Source: Roseateles sp. YR242
GTDB taxonomy: Bacteria; Pseudomonadota; Gammaproteobacteria; Burkholderiales; Burkholderiaceae_C
Assembly (NCBI RefSeq): GCF_900109745.1
Contig: NZ_FOAV01000003.1
Coordinates: forward strand, 248,001 to 312,000
Reading direction: 5' to 3'
DNA length: 64,000 bases
Part shown: positions 27,380 through 35,807 of the stretch, in pieces
Layout: each line of letters opens with the position of its first letter
Position numbering within the stretch: position 1 is the stretch's first letter
The notes under the pieces: generated by a model
What the model saw: only the letters and a program-made list of their open reading frames with translations
Databases searched by the model: none
What the model was told of the DNA's origin: nothing
Program-made: the position numbers and the translations under genes

Positions 27380-28204
27380 ATGACGACCACCGCCCGCATG
27401 CAACGTGCCAACCGGGGCGCTCACTTCCGGGCTTACCGCCTGCACAGCGCCGACCCGGCGCAGTTCGATCCCTTCATGGGCATCGATCACGCCTGGATGA
27501 GTGAGCCGACGTTCCCGCCACATCCGCATGCCGGCTTCTCCGCCGTGACCTACCTGTTCCTGGATTCGGAGACCGGCATTGCCAACCGCGATTCCAACGG
27601 AAACCGCACGCTGATCCAGCCGGGCGGCCTGCACTGGACGGCGGCCGGGCGGGGCGTGGTGCACGAGGAGAACCCTGCGGTGCTGGGCAGCACCACGCAC
27701 CTGCTGCAGATCTTCGTCAACCTGCCCCGTGAGCGTCAGAACGACGCGCCGTTCGCACTGACGTTGGCACCGCAGGACGTCCCCGTGGTGACGAAGCCCG
27801 GTGTGAAGGTCCGCGTGCCCCTGGGCCGTTTCGAAGAGGCGCAGTCGCCGCTGACGCCGCCCACCGACGTGACGCTGCTCGACATTTCCCTGGAAGCCGG
27901 CGCCGAACTGAAGCTGTCGATTCCCGCAGACCAGCGCGCCTTCCTGATGCCCATCTTTGGCAGCGCGTCGCTCGACGGCGAGCGCTTCGGCCTGGATGAC
28001 CTGGGCGCGCCCCTCCTGCCCCCGGCGGATGGCGCAACAACGCACCGGCTCGCCGGCGGCGCGGAGGGCGCCAAGGTGGCCGTCTTCATCGGCGAACCGC
28101 TGCACCAACCCGTTATTTCGAATGGGCCCATGGCTTTTGCAAGCCAGGAGCACCTGATTGCGGCAACCGCCGCCTACCAACGTGGCGAGATGGGGAGGCT
28201 GTAA
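27380..28204 (+). CDS. Pirin-family bicupin protein
   Basis: 274 aa. The N-terminal cupin carries metal ligands HPH (residues 48-50) and HEE (95-97) in the usual GRGVVHEE context, with an FDPFMGIDHAWM lead-in. The C-terminal cupin (about 155-255) includes IFGSASLDGERF. Bacterial pirins are iron-binding proteins; some open quercetin (dioxygenase), others are redox regulators, so the activity here is undecided. It begins 22 bp after the old yellow enzyme gene with a GAGAGG-type RBS. Part of the same LysR-linked set. Confidence 0.88.
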   Translation: MTTTARMQRANRGAHFRAYRLHSADPAQFDPFMGIDHAWMSEPTFPPHPHAGFSAVTYLFLDSETGIANRDSNGNRTLIQPGGLHWTAAGRGVVHEENPAVLGSTTHLLQIFVNLPRERQNDAPFALTLAPQDVPVVTKPGVKVRVPLGRFEEAQSPLTPPTDVTLLDISLEAGAELKLSIPADQRAFLMPIFGSASLDGERFGLDDLGAPLLPPADGATTHRLAGGAEGAKVAVFIGEPLHQPVISNGPMAFASQEHLIAATAAYQRGEMGRL

Positions 28205-28262
28205 AGCAGCCCGCCACACCCCGGGGCGTCAGCCCCATCACTACACACTTAGGAGCGACATC

Positions 28263-28868
28263 ATGAAGATCGAACGTTTCACTGCTGAAAACTCTGCCCT
28301 GCTGCTGATCGACCACCAGGTCGGCACGATGCAACTGATCAAGAACATCAACAAGGACTTCGCTGCCAAGCAGTCGATCGCCCTGGCCAAGATGGCCAAG
28401 ATCCTCAACCTGCCGGTCGTGATCACGTCCAGTCAGGAAGAGAATGCGCAAGGTCCGATCCTGCCGGAGATCGCCGAGATCCTGCCGCAAGCGTATGAAG
28501 CCCGCGTCAAGCGTCCTGGTGTGGTGAATGCCTGGGCCTATGCCGACTTCCGCAATGCAGTGCTCGCCACCGGCCGCAAGAATCTGATCATGGCCGGCGT
28601 CACCACCGACGTCTGCCTGATCTTCCCCGCCATCGACGCCGCCGTCGAAGGCTTCAATGTGCAAGCCGTGCTGGATGCCTCGGGTTCACCGAGCGACCTG
28701 TCCGAAGAACTCTCGCGCCAGCGCATGCACGACGCGGGCGTGGTGTTGACCGCCACCAACACCCTGATGGCGGAGATTGCACAGGACTGGTCCACCCCCG
28801 CCGGCCAGCAACTCATCACGCTGCTGTTCACGGATGTCTTCCCGGCACTGGGGGCGGGCATCCAGTAA
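28263..28868 (+). CDS. Isochorismatase-superfamily hydrolase (YcaC-like)
   Basis: 201-aa cysteine hydrolase. The triad is Asp17 (LLLIDHQVG), Lys83 (RVKRPG) and Cys118 (AGVTTDVCL), with the cis-peptide region preceding Cys. YcaC-like enzymes form octamers; their substrate is unknown. A clear AGGAG lies 8 bases before the ATG. It is third in the run old yellow enzyme-pirin-hydrolase, 58 bp after pirin. Its codon use is less GC-extreme and very regular, suggesting good expression. It could hydrolyse an amide or thioester formed during detoxification, but this is speculative. Confidence 0.9.
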   Translation: MKIERFTAENSALLLIDHQVGTMQLIKNINKDFAAKQSIALAKMAKILNLPVVITSSQEENAQGPILPEIAEILPQAYEARVKRPGVVNAWAYADFRNAVLATGRKNLIMAGVTTDVCLIFPAIDAAVEGFNVQAVLDASGSPSDLSEELSRQRMHDAGVVLTATNTLMAEIAQDWSTPAGQQLITLLFTDVFPALGAGIQ

Positions 28869-28942
28869 GGGATGACCGGATCTCCAGCGGCCAGCTCGGC
28901 GACATCGGCGCATCCGCCTTCTTGCGCTGGCACCTGATGCGC

Positions 28943-29869
28943 TCAGGCGTGAGTGTCCTGCCATTGCTTCACAAACCGCCCGGGTGGCGCCCCCACCTGG
29001 CGGGTGAACGCCACGCCAAAGGCGCTCACGGAGCTGTATCCGACACGCTCGGCAATCGTCGCCATGGGCAGCGCCTGCTGCAGGAGCATCTGCTTGGCCA
29101 GCGCCATGCGCCAGGCCAGCAGGTATTCGGTCGGGGCCATGCCAACGATTCGGCCAAAGCGTTCAAAGAATGCGGAACGCGACATGGCGGCCTCCGCCGC
29201 CAGTCGCTGGACGGTCCACGGCTGCGCCGGCCGTTCATGCATGCAGCGCAACGCCTGCGCCAGCTTGGGATCCGCCAGGCCACTCACGAGCCCCGGGGTC
29301 GAGGCGGAACTGGCGGACGAGCGGAACGCTTCGATCAACATCACCTCCAGCAAACGCGCCGTCACGATCTCCCGTGCGGGGCGGTTGGCGCGTGACTCAT
29401 CCGCCACGAGTTGGACCAGGCTGGCGAGACGGCGGTCACCACGCACATGGATCCATTGCGGCAGCAACGAGACCAGCAGCGCCGCATCCGGCGAACCCAG
29501 TTCGCAGTTGCCCACCAGCATGCGCAAGTCCACGAGGCCATGGGGATCACCCACGCGGGCACCGCCCGACATGGCCGCGATGGGGGTGGTGACCGACTCC
29601 CCTTCGCTGGGTGGCTCCCGGTCCAGGCTGGAGGTGGCGAAACCCCGGGAGGCCGGGATCAGCACGAAGTCACCCGCCTCCAGCGTCAGCGCCTCGCCGG
29701 CCCCTGGCCCATCGACCTTCAAGCGGCAGCCCCCCTCCAGCACCACGAAGTAGAACGGACGGCCGATCTCCGAGCGACGCACCGCCCACGGCGCCGAGGC
29801 CACGACCAGTTTGGAGAACGGCGCACTGGGCCGCAGGAGGGAGACGACTTCGGCCAGCGGGTCTGTCAT
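28943..29869 (-). CDS. AraC-family transcriptional regulator (cupin_6 type)
   Basis: 308 aa. The N-terminal cupin-6 effector domain covers about 5-190 (PFYFVVLEGGCRLKVDG, DFVLIPASRG). The C-terminal AraC domain has two HTH units: PWTVQRLAAEAAMSRSAFFERF and MATIAERVGYSSVSAFGVAF. The ATG at 29869 is used; six extra upstream codons are possible. It is divergent from an SDR gene (99-bp gap), a very common pairing in proteobacteria in which the AraC protein controls the dehydrogenase. A perfect palindrome lies between the two genes. Confidence 0.9.
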   Translation of the reverse strand: MTDPLAEVVSLLRPSAPFSKLVVASAPWAVRRSEIGRPFYFVVLEGGCRLKVDGPGAGEALTLEAGDFVLIPASRGFATSSLDREPPSEGESVTTPIAAMSGGARVGDPHGLVDLRMLVGNCELGSPDAALLVSLLPQWIHVRGDRRLASLVQLVADESRANRPAREIVTARLLEVMLIEAFRSSASSASTPGLVSGLADPKLAQALRCMHERPAQPWTVQRLAAEAAMSRSAFFERFGRIVGMAPTEYLLAWRMALAKQMLLQQALPMATIAERVGYSSVSAFGVAFTRQVGAPPGRFVKQWQDTHA

Positions 29870-29908
29870 TCTGGACGATCTCAACAAATATCAAGACTTT
29901 GAAGTGTA

Positions 29909-29926
29909 GTCAGTCCGGTGACTGAC
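29909..29926. promoter_or_regulatory. Perfect inverted repeat in AraC/SDR intergenic region
   Basis: GTCAGTC-CGGT-GACTGAC, two 7-bp arms with a 4-bp centre, about 40 bp from either start codon. It is a candidate operator for the AraC protein or another dimeric regulator. It could also form a hairpin in the SDR leader. Confidence 0.5.
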
Positions 29927-29968
29927 GCCTATCGTGAGGCTGTTCATCCACCCTCACTGCACTCATCC

Positions 29969-30721
29969 ATGTCCACCACACCTACTGTTCTCATCACCGG
30001 CTGTTCCTCTGGCTTTGGCCTGGAGACGGCCCGTCTCTTTCTCGACCGGGGATGGCGCGTCGTTGCGACGATGCGCACTCCGCGCGAGGATCTGCTGCCG
30101 GTCTCGGACCGGCTTCGCGTTCTGCCACTTGACGTGACGCTGGATGACAGCATCGAACGCTGCGTGGCGCAGGCCGGCCCCATTGATGCGCTGGTCAATA
30201 ACGCAGGCGTTGGCGTGCTGGCTCCGCTGGAAGGCCTGACGATGGCCAGCGCGCGGGACGTCTTCGAGACCAATACCTTGGGCACCATAGCCATGACCCA
30301 GGCCGTAATGCCGCAGTTTCGGGAACGGCGCGGCGGCGTGATCGTGAACGTCACCTCCAGCGTGACCTTGAAGTCGCTGCCCCTGCTGGCGGTCTATACC
30401 GCCAGCAAGGCTGCGGTGAACGCCTTCACCGAATCATTGGCGCTGGAGCTCGCACCGTTTGACGTGCGTGCGCGGCTGGTGCTGCCGGGTCGCTCACCCA
30501 CGACCAGCTTCGGTTCCAACGCGCAGCGCCACATGGCGCACGGTGCTCCGGACGCTTATGCAGCCTTCACACAAAGCGTCTACGCCGGGGTGCGAAGCAT
30601 GGAGACCCCCGTGACACTGCCGGAGGATGTGGCCGAGGCGGTATGGAAGGCCGTTACCGATCCCGGCGCACCCATGCGGATCCCGGCTGGGGCGGATGCG
30701 GTGGCGATCTTCGGGGGCTGA
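29969..30721 (+). CDS. Short-chain dehydrogenase/reductase
   Basis: 250-aa classical SDR. The cofactor motif is TGCSSGFG (residues 11-18); Arg after the second strand (ATMRTP) suggests NADP(H). NNAG is present (VNNAGVGV), as are Ser in NVTSSV and YTASK (Tyr/Lys of the catalytic tetrad). It reduces or oxidises a carbonyl/alcohol of unknown identity. The ATG at 29969 gives the usual N-terminus; an upstream GTG at 29918 lies inside the palindrome and is unlikely. Divergent AraC partner. Confidence 0.9.
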   Translation: MSTTPTVLITGCSSGFGLETARLFLDRGWRVVATMRTPREDLLPVSDRLRVLPLDVTLDDSIERCVAQAGPIDALVNNAGVGVLAPLEGLTMASARDVFETNTLGTIAMTQAVMPQFRERRGGVIVNVTSSVTLKSLPLLAVYTASKAAVNAFTESLALELAPFDVRARLVLPGRSPTTSFGSNAQRHMAHGAPDAYAAFTQSVYAGVRSMETPVTLPEDVAEAVWKAVTDPGAPMRIPAGADAVAIFGG

Positions 30722-30893
30722 GGACTCCACGTTTCATCTTCCGCCCCGCGACGAATTCAAGCGTTGGGCAATGCCGGGGTCCATCTGCTCATCAACCTGT
30801 CGGATGGCATCACGCCGGCCGATGCCAACTCGACCTGCGGCTGCGTTCCAATACAGCCTCCACGGGAGCGATGTTCAGCAGGAGATGAGCGAG

Positions 30894-33086
30894 ATGAACG
30901 TATGGGACCGAACGATGCGGGGGCTGGTGATGCTGTGCGGGGCCGGTGTGATGAGCGCCGCTCACGCCGCACCGCCGTTGGAGATGACCAACGCCGTGCT
31001 CTGGCAGCAACGAAGCGTCGAATACGACGCGCTGGCGCGCCAGACCTACCGCCAGGCCACCGCCGCCTTTGACGAAGCCCTCGCCCGCTGCGACCGCAAG
31101 CACCTGAAGGGCTGCGAACCCGTCGCGATCGAACAGATCGGCACCCGGCCCGCCGCCCTGGCGCGCATGCGCCCCGCCGTCATCGTGGACCTCGACGAGA
31201 CCATCCTCGACAACTCACGCTTCCAGGGCGAAATGCAACGCCTGGGCGACGACTTCACCGACGGACTGTGGGACCGCTGGGTCGCCGCCTCCGGTGCGCC
31301 CGACGCCGAACAGACCTTCGGCCGGCTGTTCGTGCCCGGTGCCATCGAGTTCCTGCAACACGTCGGCCTGCGCGCTGACGTGTTCTTCGTCAGCAACCGC
31401 GAATGCCCCGCCGGCCAGCCGCAAGACCCGAAGAACTGCGACGCCCTGCGCGCCAGCATGGCCCTGCTCAAGGCCCACAAGATCCCGCGCGCGGACGACC
31501 CCGCGGCCTACTACTTCAAGACCCATGGCGTGTCCGGCGAAAAAACCGGCCGCCGGGCCGAGATCGCCAAGCTGCCCCGCCGCATCGTGCTGCTGGTGGG
31601 CGACGACCTCGGCGACTTCGTTAGCCGGCCCGACCGCGACCTGCTGCGCGCCCATCAACAGCCCGCACAGGCCCGCCATATCGAGGCGCAATGGGGCCGA
31701 CGCTGGTTCGTGCTGCCCAACGCCATGTACGGCTCATGGGACGACTGGGAAACCAAGGCCGCCGCCGCCAGCTGCGGCAAGGACACCGCCGACCCTGCCG
31801 TTCGCCAGGCCTGCCGCCAAAGCCGAGCCGACGCCAAGGACGCAGCCATCAAGGGCTTCCAGCCGCCCGCCCTGCGCGTCGTGACCTGGAACCTGGGCTG
31901 GCACGTGGCCCAGGCCGAGGTGCCCGCCTGGGCCGCCGTGTGCGATCAGTTCTTCAAGGAGACCAGCAAGGACCGCTGGCAGAAGGTCCCCGCAGGCACC
32001 GACGGCGCCGTGCAGGGCTGGAGCATCAAGGGCGGCCGCCCCGTGATCGAGGGCAATGACCTCTCGGTGATGCCGCCCTGCACCGCCTACCGCGACGCCA
32101 GGTCCCAAGGCGTCTCGGTCACGCCTACTGCCTATGCGGCACGCAACCGGCAGTTGGCGGGCGTGCTGCGCCAGCTGCATGCCGATGTCATCGCCTTCCA
32201 GGAAGTCTCCGGCGCAGCGGCCGTGACGGAGGCCCTGGGCGATGAAGCTCCCCACTACAACGTCTGCTCTTTCGACCCCAAGTACAAGGTGCAGCGCCTG
32301 GCCTTCGCCTGGCGCAAGACGCTCGGTGAGGCCGCCAGCCCCTGCGAAGACCTCCCGGCCCTTTCGCTGCCCACCGCCGCGCCGGAGCTGCAACTGCGCC
32401 CGGGTTTCTCGTTGGTGCTCAACGTGGACGGCAAGAAGGTGCGCTTTCTGACCGTGCACCTGAAGTCTTCCTGCGTCTCGCCGCTGGAGGCGCGGGGCAA
32501 GCTGGACGCGGGCATGAAGCCGGACGACGCCTGCACGCTGCTCCAGCAACAGGTGCGCCCGCTGGAGACGATTTGGGAATCGCTCGGCCAGGGGGTCGAC
32601 CACTTCGTGGTGCTGGGCGACTTCAACCGCAATCTCTGGCACGAAGCCCATGTGGCCGACAACGAGGCCGTACGCAGCGACGGCTCCAGCGACCTGACCA
32701 CCCCACTGCCCGAGGGCGTGCGGACCCGCAACCTGCTCCGTGAAGTGAATGACAGCGCCCCGGCCAGCTCGAAGGCCGAGCTGCTCGCCGCCCGCTGCCC
32801 GGGCAGCGCCGATGTGCAGCAACTGTGCGAGACCGCCAAGCACGCCCTCCTCAGTGGGGCTGAGCAGTCCCGATTGGGCGCAGCGGACGCCCTGGGCTGC
32901 CGCAATCCGATCGGGCTGGACCAGGTGCTGGTCTCCACCTCATTGAAGACCGCCGTGCGCGACATCAGCAAAGTGCCGCTGGGCAAGCTTGGCGGCTCCA
33001 TGAAGGCGTCGCCGCCACAATTTCCGGAACCGCGCCTGGCGGTATCGGACCATTGCCCGACACTGTTGGAACTGGGCTTGCAGTAA
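30894..33086 (+). CDS. Fusion: HAD acid phosphatase (class C/e(P4)-like) with an endonuclease/exonuclease/phosphatase domain
   Basis: 730 aa, predicted periplasmic or secreted (signal peptide cleaving near SAAHAAPP, residue 26). Residues about 28-300 match class C acid phosphatases: AVLWQQRSVEYDALARQTYRQA, then the HAD nucleophile motif DLDETILDNS (Asp99, Asp101), FFVSNRE, and LLVGDDLGDF. At about residue 327 a second enzyme begins: VVTWNLGWHV, FQEVSG, the metal/catalytic pair in LGDFNRN (Asp576, Asn578) and the closing SDHC near 718-721, the hallmarks of EEP nucleases/phosphodiesterases. Both active sites appear intact. A combined extracellular nuclease and nucleotidase for phosphate or nucleoside scavenging is inferred. 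GGAG precedes the ATG by 9 bases. Confidence 0.88.
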   Translation: MNVWDRTMRGLVMLCGAGVMSAAHAAPPLEMTNAVLWQQRSVEYDALARQTYRQATAAFDEALARCDRKHLKGCEPVAIEQIGTRPAALARMRPAVIVDLDETILDNSRFQGEMQRLGDDFTDGLWDRWVAASGAPDAEQTFGRLFVPGAIEFLQHVGLRADVFFVSNRECPAGQPQDPKNCDALRASMALLKAHKIPRADDPAAYYFKTHGVSGEKTGRRAEIAKLPRRIVLLVGDDLGDFVSRPDRDLLRAHQQPAQARHIEAQWGRRWFVLPNAMYGSWDDWETKAAAASCGKDTADPAVRQACRQSRADAKDAAIKGFQPPALRVVTWNLGWHVAQAEVPAWAAVCDQFFKETSKDRWQKVPAGTDGAVQGWSIKGGRPVIEGNDLSVMPPCTAYRDARSQGVSVTPTAYAARNRQLAGVLRQLHADVIAFQEVSGAAAVTEALGDEAPHYNVCSFDPKYKVQRLAFAWRKTLGEAASPCEDLPALSLPTAAPELQLRPGFSLVLNVDGKKVRFLTVHLKSSCVSPLEARGKLDAGMKPDDACTLLQQQVRPLETIWESLGQGVDHFVVLGDFNRNLWHEAHVADNEAVRSDGSSDLTTPLPEGVRTRNLLREVNDSAPASSKAELLAARCPGSADVQQLCETAKHALLSGAEQSRLGAADALGCRNPIGLDQVLVSTSLKTAVRDISKVPLGKLGGSMKASPPQFPEPRLAVSDHCPTLLELGLQ

Positions 33087-33401
33087 TTGATAAACGAGGG
33101 TGGCCGGTATCACCAGCGATATCGGCGCAGCGCGGCAGTGGCCGGCGACCTGATCACCTACACCATCACGTTTTCCAACCTCAGCACCGAGGCCATCGTG
33201 TCGCTGAAGGTCACCGACGCCACGCCAGCCTACACGGTGTTCCAGTCCGCGGCCTGCGGCACCATGCCGCTGCCCACCCTGACCTGCAGCATCTCCGCCC
33301 AGCCTGCGGTGGGTGCCAATGGGCGGGTGGAGTGGACGATCGGCGGTGCGTTGAACAGCGGGCTGTCCGGCACGGTGACCCTGGTCGTGAAACTTCAGTA
33401 G
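33087..33401 (+). pseudogene. C-terminal remnant of a DUF11-repeat surface protein
   Basis: From about 33138 the frame encodes a DUF11-type beta-sandwich (GDLITYTITFSNLSTEAIVSLKVTDATP ... GRVEWTIGGALNSGLSGTVTLVVKLQ), the way large repeat-containing exported proteins end. No signal peptide or upstream repeats exist; the only possible start is a TTG touching the preceding stop. It therefore appears to be the tail of a deleted gene. Its last codons overlap the end of the convergent modC by 7 bp. Confidence 0.6.
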
Positions 33402-34117
33402 CGGTGGCGCTGCCCGCCGCTCACCATGTCCGCCAGTGCATCCGCGGCCATCGTGCGGATGGCGCCGTCCAGGATGGACACCGTCTGTTCACCGAAGCGT
33501 TCCAGGTCTTGCGGATCATGCGTGATCATCAGCATCGGGATGCTGATGCTGTCCAGCAGGGCTTCCAGTTCGTCGCGGGTTCGCTCCCGCAACGAGGGGT
33601 CCAGCGCGGAGAACGGTTCGTCCAGCAGCAGCGCCCTGGGCTCGTTCACCAGTGCACGCGCCAGCGCCGTGCGTTGCCGCTGGCCGCCAGAGAGCTGGTG
33701 GGGGCGCTGGTCAGCCACGCGCTCCAGCTCCAGGGACTTGAGCCACCGCGCCACCGCGTCGCCGCCAGCGCCCTGGCGGGCCGGATTGAGCCAGCCCTTC
33801 TGCAGGCCGAAGGCAATGTTCTGGCGCACCGTCAGGTGCGGAAACAGCGCGTAGTCCTGGAACAGATAACCCAGGCCGCGTTCGCGCGCAGGCACGTCGA
33901 TGCCCTTGGCGTGGTCGAACACCGGTTGCCCGTCCACCCGGATCACGCCTTCGTCGGGCCTCAACAGGCCGGCGACGGCTTGCAGCGTCAGGCTCTTGCC
34001 GGCACCCGAAGGGCCGTAGATCACCGTGCGGCGCGCCTCGGTGCGGAAGCGGACCGCCAGCTCGAACTGCCGGCCATGCGCACCGACCCGCTTGCGAATG
34101 TCGACCTCGAAACTCAT
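33395..34117 (-). CDS. modC: Molybdate ABC transporter ATPase
   Basis: 240 aa. Walker A GPSGAGKS, Q loop LFQDYALF, signature LSGGQRQR, Walker B LLLDEPF and switch His in THD are all present. At 240 residues it ends after the ATPase core and lacks the C-terminal MOP/TOBE regulatory domain of E. coli ModC (about 350 aa). The ATG at 34117 overlaps the modB stop (ATGA), so translation is coupled. It supplies energy for molybdate import. Third gene of modABC. Confidence 0.9.
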   Translation of the reverse strand: MSFEVDIRKRVGAHGRQFELAVRFRTEARRTVIYGPSGAGKSLTLQAVAGLLRPDEGVIRVDGQPVFDHAKGIDVPARERGLGYLFQDYALFPHLTVRQNIAFGLQKGWLNPARQGAGGDAVARWLKSLELERVADQRPHQLSGGQRQRTALARALVNEPRALLLDEPFSALDPSLRERTRDELEALLDSISIPMLMITHDPQDLERFGEQTVSILDGAIRTMAADALADMVSGGQRHRY

Positions 34118-34782
34118 GCCACCCCTCGGGGACGCGCCAGGCGGCCGGCACACAGCAGCACCACGATGCAGGTGACCGAGATCACCAGCACCAGCAGGTT
34201 GGCGGTGTCGTCCTGCCCGGCCTGCACTGCTTCATAAACGGCGATGGAGAGCGTCTGGGTCTTGCCGGGAATGCTGCCCGCCACCATCAGCGTGGCCCCG
34301 AACTCACCCAGCGCACGGGCAAAGGCCAGCAGCACACCGGCCAGCACGCCGTGCCAGGCCATTGGCAGCGAGACACGGAAGAACACGGCCCACTCGCCCA
34401 GGCCCAGGACGCGAGCGGCCCGCTCCAATTGCGGGTCCACGCCTTCAAAGGCCGCCCGCGCCGACTTGAGCACCAGCGGAAACGAGACGATGGTGGCCGC
34501 CAGCACAGCGCCTTGCCAGGTGAAGATCAACTGGATGCCGAAGTGCTCATACAACCAGCCACCCAGCCAACCGCGCCGGCCGATCACGACCAGCAGGTAA
34601 TAACCCAGCACGGTGGGGGGCAGCACCATCGGCAGCGTGAGCACGGCATCGATGAACTCACGGCCGGGGAGACGCCAGCGGGCCAGCGCAAAGCCCGCCG
34701 CCACGCCCAGCACCAGGTTCAGGAACGTGGCCCAGCCCGCCACCTTGAGCGAGAGTGCGAGGGCGATCCAGGCGGCTTCCAC
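34114..34782 (-). CDS. modB: Molybdate ABC transporter permease
   Basis: 222 aa, about five membrane helices. It begins ALALSLKVAGWATFLNLVLG and contains the permease EAA-type loop (ERAARVLGLGEWAVFFRVSLP) that contacts ModC, then GEFGATLMVAGSIPGKT. It forms the homodimeric channel for molybdate. It lies 53 bp after modA and overlaps modC by 4 bp. Confidence 0.93.
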   Translation of the reverse strand: MEAAWIALALSLKVAGWATFLNLVLGVAAGFALARWRLPGREFIDAVLTLPMVLPPTVLGYYLLVVIGRRGWLGGWLYEHFGIQLIFTWQGAVLAATIVSFPLVLKSARAAFEGVDPQLERAARVLGLGEWAVFFRVSLPMAWHGVLAGVLLAFARALGEFGATLMVAGSIPGKTQTLSIAVYEAVQAGQDDTANLLVLVISVTCIVVLLCAGRLARPRGVA

Positions 34783-34835
34783 GATGGGTCAGGTCCAGCG
34801 CTCGGGTTCAGCGGGGTTCAGCAGGGTTCAGCGCC

Positions 34836-35654
34836 TCAGGGCTTGGAGAAGCCGTACTTGGCCAGCACTGCCTGACCCTCAGCCGAGAGTACATAGTCGA
34901 TGAAGGCTTTGCCGCCGGTCGCATTCGGGGCCTGGTTGATCAAGGCCAGCGGGTAGCGGATGGGCGTTTCCGTGGGTACGGTCAGCAGGATGCGGACCTT
35001 GTCCTTTTGTACCAATGCGTCCGTGCCGTAGACAAAACCGGCTTCGGCTTCGCCGCGCGACACATAGTCCAGGGCCTGGCGCACGTTCTGTGCAAACACG
35101 GCCTTGGGCTCCACCACCGACCACAGCTTGGCCGCCTCCAGCGCGCCCTTGGCGTAGCGGCCGGCCGGCACACCCTCCGGCTTGCCAATGGCCACGCGCT
35201 TGACGCCGGCCTGCTGCAGATCGGCCAGCGACTTGAGCGGCAGGCCACCCTCCACCGGCGTGATCAGCACCAGTGAGTTGCTGACGAAGTCACGGCGGGA
35301 GCCGGCAGCCAACAGTTTCTGCTGCTCGGCCCGGTCCATGGTTTCCTGGTCCGCCGAGGCGAACACATCGACCGGCGCGCCCTTGGCGATCTGAGCCAGA
35401 AGCGCATCCGACGCGGCAAAGTTGAGCTGCAGCCGGGTGCCGGGGTGCCGGGCCTCGAAGGCGGGCGCCAGTTCCTTGAAGGCATTGGTCAGGCTGGCGG
35501 CGGCGGAAACAGTCACATCAGCGGCTTGGGCGGCGAAGGACATCACGCCCAGGCCCATGCCCAGACCGAGACCCACTGCCAACCCGAGGCCCTTGGACCA
35601 GGCCCGGCGGGCGATGCGGCGACGGTTCACTCCCGGGACTTGATGTGTGTTCAT
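34836..35654 (-). CDS. modA: Periplasmic molybdate-binding protein
   Basis: 272 aa. The signal peptide ends near SFAAQAADV, and the mature protein opens VTVSAAASLTNAFKELAPAFE, the oxyanion-binding ModA pattern; FAASDALLAQIAKGAPVDVFASADQ follows. It captures molybdate/tungstate for ModBC. The ATG at 35654 is preceded by GGAGCG; the frame runs 16 codons further up. First gene of modABC. An inverted repeat overlapping its likely -10 region (35704-35717) fits control by the ModE-like protein encoded just upstream. Confidence 0.93.
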   Translation of the reverse strand: MNTHQVPGVNRRRIARRAWSKGLGLAVGLGLGMGLGVMSFAAQAADVTVSAAASLTNAFKELAPAFEARHPGTRLQLNFAASDALLAQIAKGAPVDVFASADQETMDRAEQQKLLAAGSRRDFVSNSLVLITPVEGGLPLKSLADLQQAGVKRVAIGKPEGVPAGRYAKGALEAAKLWSVVEPKAVFAQNVRQALDYVSRGEAEAGFVYGTDALVQKDKVRILLTVPTETPIRYPLALINQAPNATGGKAFIDYVLSAEGQAVLAKYGFSKP

Positions 35655-35703
35655 GTGCGCTCCAGCAAGCGCCTGCCCTCCGTGGGTCAGGCCGGCCCGC
35701 AAT

Positions 35704-35717
35704 ATATCCCAGGATAT
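35704..35717 (-). promoter_or_regulatory. Candidate ModE operator upstream of modA
   Basis: Palindrome ATATCC-CA-GGATAT, about 50 bp upstream of the modA start, overlapping a leftward TATATT that could be the -10 box. Known ModE sites are AT-rich TATA-containing inverted repeats, so this is a plausible repressor site. Confidence 0.55.
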
Positions 35718-35807
35718 GACGCCACGCGTCCGACCCGGTCAAAGGCAGGTGGGCGCCCACGCGGTGCTCGCACCCTTGGCGGCGCTGGCGCCATGGGCGG
35801 CGTCAGA

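Noticed and set aside
33087-33137. A real start for the DUF11 fragment as a small gene
   Set aside because: Only a TTG without RBS is available, and the first residues do not resemble a signal peptide; treated as a remnant.
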